A DNA stretch of 64,000 nt, from positions 18,739-82,738 of the forward strand of contig CAZIZN010000027.1 of NCBI GenBank assembly GCA_964543795.1. Reading direction: 5' to 3'. Made by a program: the position numbers and the translations under genes. The DNA is from JACKIC01 sp964543795. Its GTDB lineage: Bacteria; Planctomycetota; UBA1135; UBA2386. Shown here in pieces: positions 9,180 to 16,845 of this stretch (position 1 is the first letter of the stretch; each line of letters begins with the position of its first letter). Below the pieces are notes generated by a model. The model did not search any database. It saw nothing but the letters and a program-made list of their open reading frames with translations, and was not told the origin of the DNA.

Positions 9180-9581
9180 CTAGCAGGGCCCGCCGCGCCG
9201 CAGTTCGGCGAGCGGCGGCAGCCCCCACTTCGCCCGCTCGCTGTCCGTGGTGTGGGCATCGACGGGCCAGAGCTCGGCAAGCCCGTCCTTCGTCACCCAC
9301 TGGGTGCCGTACTTCTGCGGCTTGCCGGCGAGCCGACGCAGGCGATCGAGCGCCGTCGCGGCGACGCGTCGCGCGGCGGGCTCCTGCGCCATCGCGGCGA
9401 GCGCCAGCGACTGCGCCGCATCGACTTCGGCAAGGTCGTCGCCGTCGAGCAGCAACTCGGCCGCGGCCAGCCGATCGGCCGGTGCGACGATCGCCTTCGC
9501 GCGCGCGAGTTCGAGCAGGCGGCGGCGGCGCAGCCCCGCGTCGCCGCCCGGGCCGTGCAGCAGTTCGCGCAGTTCGTGCAT
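9180..9581 (-). CDS. DUF6624-like protein
   Basis: A soluble protein of 133 residues. An adjacent GTG at 9584 is an alternative start. The C-terminal half carries the signature I associate with DUF6624: KYGTQWV, then LWPVD, then TTDSERAKWGLPPL. The N-terminal half is helical and Leu/Arg-rich. Function of the family is not known. It follows the large membrane protein by 30 bp and is coupled to the 41-residue peptide, so the four minus-strand genes 11231 to 8429 probably form one transcript. Confidence 0.65.
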   Translation of the reverse strand: MHELRELLHGPGGDAGLRRRRLLELARAKAIVAPADRLAAAELLLDGDDLAEVDAAQSLALAAMAQEPAARRVAATALDRLRRLAGKPQKYGTQWVTKDGLAELWPVDAHTTDSERAKWGLPPLAELRRGGPC

Positions 9582-9611
9582 CACCGTGGTCCGCGAGGTC
9601 GTCGGGGGGAG

Positions 9612-11231
9612 TCAGCGACGCAGCAGCGGCAAGAGCGCGGCGGCCAGGCGGCTGGCGATCGTCGGCGGCGGCTCGTCGCCCGCGGCGACGACGAGCGGGA
9701 TGTCCGCCACCGCGGTCTCCCGCCGCACCACGGCCATCAGTTCGTCGGGCACCTCGCGCGCGACGAACACCACGAGCCTGCTGCCGAGCTGCGGCGCGCG
9801 TTCGCGGGCCCGTGCGATCGTCGCGGCCAGCGCGCGGGCATCGGACCGCGGCAGCCCCGTGTGCGGATCGACGGCGGCCTCGTCGGGCCCGATGCCGAGC
9901 ACGACGACCGCCGGCCGGAAGCCTTCGTAGAACGCCTCGAACATGCGCCACTGCTGCCCCGACCAACCGTCGACGGTCGGCAGGCACGGCACGTCGATGC
10001 GTTCGCCGAGGGCGGCGCGCAGTTCGCCGAGGAGCAGCGGCACGAGATGCGCGGCGAGGTCGTCGGCCGGATCGGCGCCCGGGCCGGGCGCGCCCCCGGC
10101 CAGGGCCCGGTCGTAGAGCAGCTGGCCGCCGAGCAGGAAGACGCAGCGTGCGCCGGCACCCGGGCTGTGGATCTCGAGGCGCCCGCGCACGCGCTGGGCC
10201 AGCGCCTCGGCGACCGTGCTGCCGGCGGCCGGCCCGAACAGTTCGTCGAGCGCCGCGGTCTGGGCACGCAGGGACGGCGACGGCGATAGCCCTCGCAAGG
10301 CGCCGTTGTGCAGCAACCCCGCCGCCGCCAGCGCGGCGGCCGCGACGACGATCGGCAGGACCTCCGGGATCGCGGCCCCGGGCAGCCAGCGGCGCGGCCA
10401 GCCGACGACGAGCGCTGCGAGCAGCACCCACGCGGCGAGCACCGCGAGCATCGGCCCCGACGGCGGCGACCACAGCGGCGGCGGTTCGGCGCGCGCGACC
10501 GACCACGCGACGCCCCCCACGAGCACCGCACCGGCCAGCGCGAGCCGGCGCCCCGCCGCGCCGTTCGCGAACGCGACGGCGAGCAGCACGAGTCCGGCGA
10601 GGACGCCCAGCGCGGCCCAGGCCCAGCGCGATCGGTACCAGGCGCGGCCGCCGAGCGGTTCGATCACGAGGTGGCGCAGCACGACGGGACCGCCGCGCGC
10701 GACGAGCGTGCCGATGCCGTAGTCGTCCTCGGCTTCGAACCACGGCAGCCACCGACCGGCGACGTTGGCGCGCAGCAGACGGCCGCGCGCCTGCACCCAG
10801 ACGGTCGCGCGGTGCCCCGCCGCGAGTTCGACGCCGGTCGGTTGCGTTCCGACCAGCGCTTCGGGGATGCGCAGGAACGGCGCGCCCCCGGCGTCGGTCG
10901 TGAGCCGCAGCACCGTGAAGCGGCCGTGGAACGGCTCGATGCGGCGCTGCACGTGTCGCGGCTCCACCTGTCGCAGCAGCACGTCGAGCCGCGTGTGTTC
11001 GCCGAGTTCGACGTCCATGTGCAGGTCGAAGTCGGCGTAGAGCCATGGCACCTGCAGCCACTTCGCGGGGGTGACCTCGAGCGGCTGGTCGCTCGGGCGC
11101 AGCAGACGGAACGGCTCGGTGCGCAGCTGCGGTTCGTCGGGCAGCGGTCGCGCCGGCTCCAGCCCGCCGACGATCCAGCCGGCGACGGTGCACACGAACA
11201 GGAAGAGCAGCGGAGCGACGCGGAGGCCCAT
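9612..11231 (-). CDS. polytopic membrane protein with SGNH-like C-terminal domain, function unknown
   Basis: A 539-residue protein. An N-terminal membrane anchor (LLFLFVCTVAGWIVGGL) is followed by a beta-rich extracytoplasmic domain (to about residue 200), then a cluster of four or five transmembrane helices, then a soluble alpha/beta domain from about residue 330. The last domain has CVFLLGGQLLYDRAL, a TVDGWSGQQW segment and VVVLGIGPDEAAVDPHTGLP. This block order is reminiscent of SGNH/GDSL hydrolases, but the canonical GDS serine is not evident, so this is only a resemblance. First gene of the run ending at 8429; divergent from nagA with 107 bp between starts. Confidence 0.65.
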   Translation of the reverse strand: MGLRVAPLLFLFVCTVAGWIVGGLEPARPLPDEPQLRTEPFRLLRPSDQPLEVTPAKWLQVPWLYADFDLHMDVELGEHTRLDVLLRQVEPRHVQRRIEPFHGRFTVLRLTTDAGGAPFLRIPEALVGTQPTGVELAAGHRATVWVQARGRLLRANVAGRWLPWFEAEDDYGIGTLVARGGPVVLRHLVIEPLGGRAWYRSRWAWAALGVLAGLVLLAVAFANGAAGRRLALAGAVLVGGVAWSVARAEPPPLWSPPSGPMLAVLAAWVLLAALVVGWPRRWLPGAAIPEVLPIVVAAAALAAAGLLHNGALRGLSPSPSLRAQTAALDELFGPAAGSTVAEALAQRVRGRLEIHSPGAGARCVFLLGGQLLYDRALAGGAPGPGADPADDLAAHLVPLLLGELRAALGERIDVPCLPTVDGWSGQQWRMFEAFYEGFRPAVVVLGIGPDEAAVDPHTGLPRSDARALAATIARARERAPQLGSRLVVFVAREVPDELMAVVRRETAVADIPLVVAAGDEPPPTIASRLAAALLPLLRR

Positions 11232-11338
11232 GGCAGGGCTGGCATGCTACGCACGCCTCGCTGCGGCGCGACCGGGCACACCGCCGTTTCGCCGCGCGGC
11301 GAGTTTGCCCGCACCGCGGCACCCGCTAGCTTCTGCGC

Positions 11339-12466
11339 GTGATCGCCACCGAGTGGATCGTCGATCGGGCCGTGCTGCCGCACGGCATCCTCGTCGGCGC
11401 ACGTGTCGCGGCGACCGGCGAGAGCATCGTCGCCATCGACCAGGAAGCGGGCGGCCCGAACGCGATCCGGCTGCGAGGGACCCTGCTGCCGGGTTTCGTC
11501 GATCTGCAGGTCAACGGTGCTGGCGGCCGCAGCGTCGACGAGGCCTCTGCCGAAGCGCTCGACGCCGTGGCCGCAGCCGTGCTCGCCGGCGGCGCCGTCG
11601 CCTTCCTGCCGACGCTGATCACCGCGCCCTGGGACAGCCTGCTCGACCAGGTCGCGCGCGTCGCGGCGTGGATCGGCTCGGCTCCCGCCGGCGGCGCCGC
11701 GCCGCTCGGCCTGCACCTCGAGGGCCCCTTCCTCGTCGCGCCGGGCGCGCACGACGCCAGCTGCTTCGTCGATCCGACGCCGGCCCGCGTCCGCGAACTG
11801 CTCGATGCGGCAGCCGGCCGGCTGCGGCTCGTCACCCTGGGCCACGCGCGGCCCGGCGCCGCCGCGGCGGTCGCGCAGCTGCGGGACGCCGGGGTGGCCT
11901 GCGCGCTCGGCCACTGCGATCGCGTCGAAGGCTTCGCCGAATGCGTCGCCGCGGGTGCCACCGCGGTGACGCACCTGTTCAACGTGATGGGGCCGCTGCA
12001 CCATCGCAACGCGTCGGTCGCCGCGCTGGCGCTCGACGACGCGCGGGTCGCCTGCCCGCTGATCGTCGACGGCGTGCACGTGCACCCTGCCATGGTGCGC
12101 AACGCCTTCCGCATCCTCGGTCCCGACCGCACCGTGCTCGTCACCGACGCGGTCGCGGCCGCCGGCATGCCCGACGGCGCCTACACCCTGTCGGGCATGC
12201 GCGTCACCGCCGTGGGCGGCGTCGTGCACGACGACCGGGGCAACCTCGCCGGCTCGGCGCTGACCATGGCCCTCGCGGCGCGCAACTTCCTGACCCTGGT
12301 GTCCGAGGCCGGTCCATGGACCCTGGCGCGCGCCGCGAGCACGAACCCCGCCCGACTCGTGGGCGCCGAGGCGTTCGGCGCGATCGCTCCCGGCCGCCGC
12401 GCCGCCTTCACGCTGCTCGGCGACGACGGAACGTGCCGCAGCGTCACCGCGGCTCGTTCCCGCTGA
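11339..12466 (+). CDS. nagA: N-acetylglucosamine-6-phosphate deacetylase
   Basis: 375-residue amidohydrolase that removes acetate from GlcNAc-6-phosphate in amino-sugar and peptidoglycan recycling. Visible landmarks: LPGFVDLQVNGAGG at the barrel entry, metal-binding Glu128 in HLEGPF, His192 in LGHCDR, His212 in THLFNVMGPLHHR, substrate-binding IVDGVHVHP, and catalytic Asp270 in VLVTDAVAAAGM. Length is normal for the family. The start is a GTG. No nagB or nag regulator lies nearby. Confidence 0.92.
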   Translation: MIATEWIVDRAVLPHGILVGARVAATGESIVAIDQEAGGPNAIRLRGTLLPGFVDLQVNGAGGRSVDEASAEALDAVAAAVLAGGAVAFLPTLITAPWDSLLDQVARVAAWIGSAPAGGAAPLGLHLEGPFLVAPGAHDASCFVDPTPARVRELLDAAAGRLRLVTLGHARPGAAAAVAQLRDAGVACALGHCDRVEGFAECVAAGATAVTHLFNVMGPLHHRNASVAALALDDARVACPLIVDGVHVHPAMVRNAFRILGPDRTVLVTDAVAAAGMPDGAYTLSGMRVTAVGGVVHDDRGNLAGSALTMALAARNFLTLVSEAGPWTLARAASTNPARLVGAEAFGAIAPGRRAAFTLLGDDGTCRSVTAARSR

Positions 12467-12484
12467 CGCTCGTCCGCTCCGACG

Positions 12485-14248
12485 TCACGATCCGGCCGAC
12501 GGCACCACCGCCGCGTCGAGCGCGCCGCGCGCGTGCACGGCCAACGGTGCGACGAGATCGCAGACCCAGGCGGACGTCGTGCCCGACGCGGCCGTGCGCA
12601 GCGTCGCCTCGACACGCAACCGCAACGCCCCCGCGCCGGCCTCGGCGACGGCCACCAGCACGGCGACGCGGTCGCCCTCGAGCGTGCCCGCGGCGTGGCA
12701 CTCGCAGGCGAGCAGCCCCCGCCCCTCGTCGGTGGCGTGCACGGTGCACGGCAGGCTCGGATCCAGCATCGCGCCGTCGGGCAGCGGCAGCTGCACACGC
12801 AACGTCACGTCGCTGAACTCGAGCAGTTCGAGCGGCTCGCAGAGCCGTGCCGACGGCGGCACCGGCGCTGGCGCATCGGGCAGTCCGGAGAGCTCGATGC
12901 GACGCAGTTGCGGCGGGCCCGCGAGCGGCACCGCGAACAGGGCATCGGCGCCCGCGTCGGCGATCCACAGTTCGTCGCCGACGACCGCCAGGGCAGCGGG
13001 TTCGACGAGGCCGTCGCTCGCACCGAGCCACGCCTGTGGCGGGCCGCCCGAAGCGGCCACCCGCAGGATCGCCGGGCGCCAGGCGTCGGCGACGAACAGC
13101 AGATCGGCGTGCGCGGCGAGCGCGACGGGCCGCAGCAACCCCTGCGCGATCGTGCGCGTGTGCGCATGGGCGAGGTCGACGGCGCGCACGGCACCGTGGC
13201 CGGTGTCCGCGACGAACAAGGTCTGCGCCGTCGCGGCGAGACCGCTCGGCTCGAGGAAGGTCGCCTCCTCGCCGCCGTCGCGCAACGGCCCGCCGCCGCC
13301 CGCGGCCCCGAGCCACGCGGATGCCGCTCCGGTGGCCGGATCGAACTGCCAGAGCTGGTGGGTGCCGTGCTGGGTCAGGCACAAACCACCGTGCAGCGCG
13401 GCGAGCCCCACCGGTGCCGCGAGCGCCTGCTGCGTGCCGAAACCGCCGCCGAAGCGATCGCTGCTGCGGCGGCCCGTGCCGCACCACGTCTCGACCCCGC
13501 CCGTGCGCACGTCGATCGCCCGCAGGAGGTGGCCCTCGGCATCGGCGACGGCGATCCGGCCGTCGACCGCCACCAGGCCGGCCGGCGCGCGGAACCGCGC
13601 GGTCGCCGACGGGCCGTCCGCGTCGCCCGGGAGCCCGCTGCCGAACGTGCGCCGCACGGTGCCGTCGCGCGTCAGTTCGAGAACGCGGTGGTGACCGGCG
13701 GCAGCGCACCAGATGCGATCGCCGTGTGCGAGCAGCCCCCGGGGCGAGAGCCGCGTCTGCTGCCGGGCCACGGGAACGCACGGAACCAGCGGCTCATTGC
13801 CCTGGACCTGCTGCTCGCGAAGCAGCGCCGCGACCTCGGCCTGCAGCGCGTCGCGTTCGGGCTCGCCGTGGCCGCTCCGGCGCACGTGCCCGCGCGGGTC
13901 GAGCAACAGCAGCGTCGGCAGCCGACGCACGGCGAGGTGACGGCACGCGACGCGTCCCTCGTCCACGGCGGCGAGCAGGCGATGGCCGGCGACGGCCGCC
14001 TGCACGCGCGCATCGTCGCGTTCGCCCTCGTGCAGCGGCACGTGCAGTGCGAGCGCCACGAAGGGCTGCGCGGCGAAGCGTTCGGCCAGGCGCGCGGTCT
14101 CGGCCAGCGCCAGTCGGCTGTGCACGCACCCCAGGCGCCAGAACAGCACCGCGACGACGTGGTCGCGCAGACCCGACGGCACCGGCAACGCCGGCCGGTC
14201 GAGCCAGCGCACGGAATCGGGCAACGCGGGCAGTTCCTCGTGCAGCAT
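12485..14248 (-). CDS. thioredoxin-like/NHL-repeat protein (NHLRC2-like) lacking the second active-site cysteine
   Basis: 587 residues with the NHLRC2 architecture: a thioredoxin-like domain (about 1-145), an NHL beta-propeller (about 165-440, blades such as RFRAPAGLVAVDGRIAVADAEG and LFVADTGHGAVRAVDL) and a C-terminal beta-sandwich. The thioredoxin site is FWRLGCVHS: Cys41 is kept but the resolving position is Ser44 instead of Cys. A classic dithiol redox cycle is therefore unlikely; a monothiol or purely structural role is possible. No signal peptide is seen, so it is probably cytoplasmic. It lies 24 bp after the GlpD-like gene and is probably cotranscribed with it. Confidence 0.8.
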   Translation of the reverse strand: MLHEELPALPDSVRWLDRPALPVPSGLRDHVVAVLFWRLGCVHSRLALAETARLAERFAAQPFVALALHVPLHEGERDDARVQAAVAGHRLLAAVDEGRVACRHLAVRRLPTLLLLDPRGHVRRSGHGEPERDALQAEVAALLREQQVQGNEPLVPCVPVARQQTRLSPRGLLAHGDRIWCAAAGHHRVLELTRDGTVRRTFGSGLPGDADGPSATARFRAPAGLVAVDGRIAVADAEGHLLRAIDVRTGGVETWCGTGRRSSDRFGGGFGTQQALAAPVGLAALHGGLCLTQHGTHQLWQFDPATGAASAWLGAAGGGGPLRDGGEEATFLEPSGLAATAQTLFVADTGHGAVRAVDLAHAHTRTIAQGLLRPVALAAHADLLFVADAWRPAILRVAASGGPPQAWLGASDGLVEPAALAVVGDELWIADAGADALFAVPLAGPPQLRRIELSGLPDAPAPVPPSARLCEPLELLEFSDVTLRVQLPLPDGAMLDPSLPCTVHATDEGRGLLACECHAAGTLEGDRVAVLVAVAEAGAGALRLRVEATLRTAASGTTSAWVCDLVAPLAVHARGALDAAVVPSAGS

Positions 14249-14272
14249 CGGCGGGAGCCTACCGGCTCGAAC

Positions 14273-15826
14273 CTACCGCGCCTCCGTCTCGCGCCAGCTC
14301 GCCAGTTCGCCCGTGAGCACGGCGACCTCGGCCCGCAGCGCGGCGATCGCCGCCGCCGCATCGTCGTCGACGGGCCACCGGCGGGCGGCGAGGAACCACG
14401 CGTGCGTCCGCTGCAGGCACCCGGGTTCCAGGCAAGGTCCCTGCGCATGCACGAGGCGCCGCAGCACGAGGTCCGCGAACGTGACGGCGCCGTCGTGCTG
14501 CAGCGCGGCCGTGGCCTCGGCGATGAGGAACGGCCGGTGCGGACACAGCCGTGCGCCCTCGGCCGCGTCGCCGGCGATGCGCGCGCGCACGAGGCTCGCC
14601 CGCGATCCGTGCCGCCACCACAACGGATCGTCGACCAGGCGCGGCCCCCCGCCGCCCGGCAGCGGCAGCACGCGGGTCGGCGACGGCTCCCCTCCCCCGG
14701 CGATCCGCGCGATCGCGCGCTCGGCGAACGACCGGTGGGTCGTGAGCTTGCCGCCGACGACGCTGTGCAGGTCGCCGCCGGCCCAGCGTTCGCGCACGAC
14801 GAACCCCTCGCGATCGAGCGCACCGGCCGGCCCGCTGCGGCAGGGCAACGCACGCCAGCCCGCGTAGGCGAACCGCGCATCGGCACGCCGCGGCGCCGGT
14901 TCGAGCAGGTGCGCGAGCGCGGCGAGCAGGTAGTCGAGGTCCGCGGCAGGTGGTCCGGTCTCGTCGGCACGCAGTTCGTCGTCGACCTCGGTGGTGCCGA
15001 CGAGCGTGCCGTCGGGATGCGGGATGACGAACTGGATGCGGCCGTCGGGCAGGAACGCCGCGAGCGCAGTCTCACCGGCGCGCGGTGCCAGGACGAGGTG
15101 GCTGCCGCGGCTGTGCCGGACGAGCGGCCGTCCGTCGACGCCGAACGCCGCGCGCACCGCGTCGACCGCTGGCCCGGCGGCGTTGCAGACGTGGCGTGCG
15201 TGCAGTTCGAGTTCGGCGCCGCCGAGGCGGTCGAGCAGGCGGACCCGATCGCCGACCCCGCCGACGACCGCACAGTGCGTGACGACGCGGGCACCGGCCT
15301 CCGCCGCACCGAGCGCGTTCGCGAGCGTCAGCCGGGTGTCCTGGGTCGCGGCGTCGAAGAACTCGACCGCCGAACGCAATCCCCTGCTGCGCAGCCCCGG
15401 GAACGCGGCGACCGCGGCGGCGGCCGTGAGCGCCCGCGCCGGCGGCAGCGTGCTGCCCCGCGCCAGCCAGCCGTAGAGGCGCGTGCCGAGCCGCGCGAGC
15501 CACGGCGAGGTGCCGTCGCCGACGAAGCTGGGCAGCAGCATGGGCACGGGCCGCACGAGGTGCGGACACAGCCGCAGCAGCCGCTCGCGTTCGGCGAGAG
15601 CATCGCGCACCAGCGCGAAGTTGCCCTGGCGCAGGTACCGGAGACCGCCGTGCACGAGCCGCGAACTGCGCGAACTGGTGCCTGCGGCGACGTCGCGCGC
15701 GTCGGCGAGCACGACGGTCATGCCGCGCAGCGCGGCCTCGCGCGCGATCGCGGCGCCGTGGATGCCCGCGCCCACGACGAGCAGATCGCAGCGGCTGCCG
15801 TGCAGGTCTCGCGGCTCCGTTCGCAC
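14273..15826 (-). CDS. glpD: glycerol-3-phosphate dehydrogenase (FAD, GlpD family)
   Basis: 517-residue flavoprotein oxidising sn-glycerol-3-phosphate to dihydroxyacetone phosphate at the membrane. N-terminal FAD dinucleotide fold DLLVVGAGIHGAAIA, then the family signature GTSSRSSRLVHGGLRYLRQG, a middle substrate region (SHLVLAP, VIPHPDGTLVGTTEVD) and VVGGKLTTHRSFAE near the end of the FAD domain, followed by a DAO_C helical domain. The GTG at 15826 directly precedes the FAD fold; a longer in-frame extension upstream would cross the divergent neighbour and is rejected. It probably heads a two-gene transcript with the NHL protein. Confidence 0.88.
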   Translation of the reverse strand: MRTEPRDLHGSRCDLLVVGAGIHGAAIAREAALRGMTVVLADARDVAAGTSSRSSRLVHGGLRYLRQGNFALVRDALAERERLLRLCPHLVRPVPMLLPSFVGDGTSPWLARLGTRLYGWLARGSTLPPARALTAAAAVAAFPGLRSRGLRSAVEFFDAATQDTRLTLANALGAAEAGARVVTHCAVVGGVGDRVRLLDRLGGAELELHARHVCNAAGPAVDAVRAAFGVDGRPLVRHSRGSHLVLAPRAGETALAAFLPDGRIQFVIPHPDGTLVGTTEVDDELRADETGPPAADLDYLLAALAHLLEPAPRRADARFAYAGWRALPCRSGPAGALDREGFVVRERWAGGDLHSVVGGKLTTHRSFAERAIARIAGGGEPSPTRVLPLPGGGGPRLVDDPLWWRHGSRASLVRARIAGDAAEGARLCPHRPFLIAEATAALQHDGAVTFADLVLRRLVHAQGPCLEPGCLQRTHAWFLAARRWPVDDDAAAAIAALRAEVAVLTGELASWRETEAR

Positions 15827-15916
15827 GCCGGCCGAGCGTAGCGCGCGCGCGGCGCGGCGCACGTGGACACGACCGCACACTGGCCGCTCGCCCGGGCCGC
15901 GAGCTACGCTCCTGGC

Positions 15917-16606
15917 ATGACCCTCGCGGCGAAGCAGCCGTGGTTCCAGGATGCGGTCGACGTGCTCGACCTGCGCCGTCAGGACCGCGTGCTCGTCGTG
16001 CACCCCGACCCGAAACAGGCTCGGGCGTTGTCGTCGGTGGTCGGCAAGGCCGGCGCGCTGACCATCGTGCAGCCCGACCGCGCCATGGCGCAGGCGATCG
16101 CCGAACTCGACCTGCCGCACGTCGAGATCTTCGCGCACGTGCTGAACGGCGACGAACGCTTCGGCTCGTTCGACGCGCTGCTCTGCGCACCGCTCACCGA
16201 CCTCGCGCTCGCCCTCGGCGCCTACGGCGAACTGCCGCGCCGCAACCTGCGCCCCGGCGGCCGCCTCGCCTTCGACCTGCCGGCCCCCGACATGCTGCCC
16301 GCGGCGAGCGCCGCCGCGAAGTCGCTCGGCTGGGCGCCGGACCGCCTGCGTCCGCTGAGCGGCCCCGCCGACGACGCCCTCGCCGACGTGCTGCGCAACG
16401 CCGGGCTGCGGCGCGTGCAGGGCCTGCTCGGCACCCACCTGCTGCACCTCGAGTCGCCGTTCGAGCTCGTCGACCTCGTCGCCGAGGCGCTGCACCTCGA
16501 CGCGGCGGGCCGTGGCGAACTCGGCGACGCCCTCGTGCGCCAGCTCGGGTCGACCGGGGCCGTGGAAACGCTCGTGCACCGGACGCGGTTGCAGGCGCTG
16601 CGCTGA
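15917..16606 (+). CDS. class I methyltransferase-like protein with altered SAM motif
   Basis: 229 residues resembling a Rossmann-fold methyltransferase: strand one DRVLVVHPDPKQARAL, acidic strand two ALTIVQPDR, a central FDALLCAPL strand and RNLRPGGRLAFDLPAPD, which matches the post-motif III LKPGG pattern. The glycine-rich SAM loop (GxGxG) is replaced by HPDPKQ, so catalysis is doubtful. The C-terminal helices are of unknown role. The ATG at 15917 was preferred over one 54 bp upstream because the upstream residues look like intergenic sequence. Divergent from the GlpD-like gene. Confidence 0.6.
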   Translation: MTLAAKQPWFQDAVDVLDLRRQDRVLVVHPDPKQARALSSVVGKAGALTIVQPDRAMAQAIAELDLPHVEIFAHVLNGDERFGSFDALLCAPLTDLALALGAYGELPRRNLRPGGRLAFDLPAPDMLPAASAAAKSLGWAPDRLRPLSGPADDALADVLRNAGLRRVQGLLGTHLLHLESPFELVDLVAEALHLDAAGRGELGDALVRQLGSTGAVETLVHRTRLQALR

Positions 16607-16806
16607 TCGCCGCCGCCCTCCCGCGGCAGGATTCTGCGAGGCAGCCGCACGAATCGATGCACGCCGATGCCTAGGGGCTGGTGGCGGTCGCAGGCGCGGA
16701 GAACGGTCGATGCACCGGCATTCGACACGACGACGCTCGATGCAACGGGGACGTGGCAGCCTCCTGGGGAGCGCCCGCGGCCGTCACCATCTCTCTTCCT
16801 CGTCCG

Positions 16807-16836
16807 GCCATGCGGGCGGCCATGCGGGCAGCCATG
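16807..16836. repeat. 12-bp short tandem repeat, two and a half copies
   Basis: GCCATGCGGGCG and GCCATGCGGGCA followed by GCCATG, between convergent genes and 10 bp beyond the ETF-QO stop codon. The rest of the 239-bp gap (16607-16845) shows no gene or clear terminator. Confidence 0.7.
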
Positions 16837-16845
16837 CTGCCTCGC

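Noticed and set aside
11232..11338. Riboswitch or attenuator upstream of nagA
   Set aside because: No conserved ligand-binding element or clear hairpin-plus-T-run is visible in the short divergent gap.
15827..16579. N-terminal extension of the GlpD-like protein across the divergent gene
   Set aside because: The extension would run antisense through the methyltransferase-like gene and has no domain. The FAD fold begins right after the GTG at 15826.
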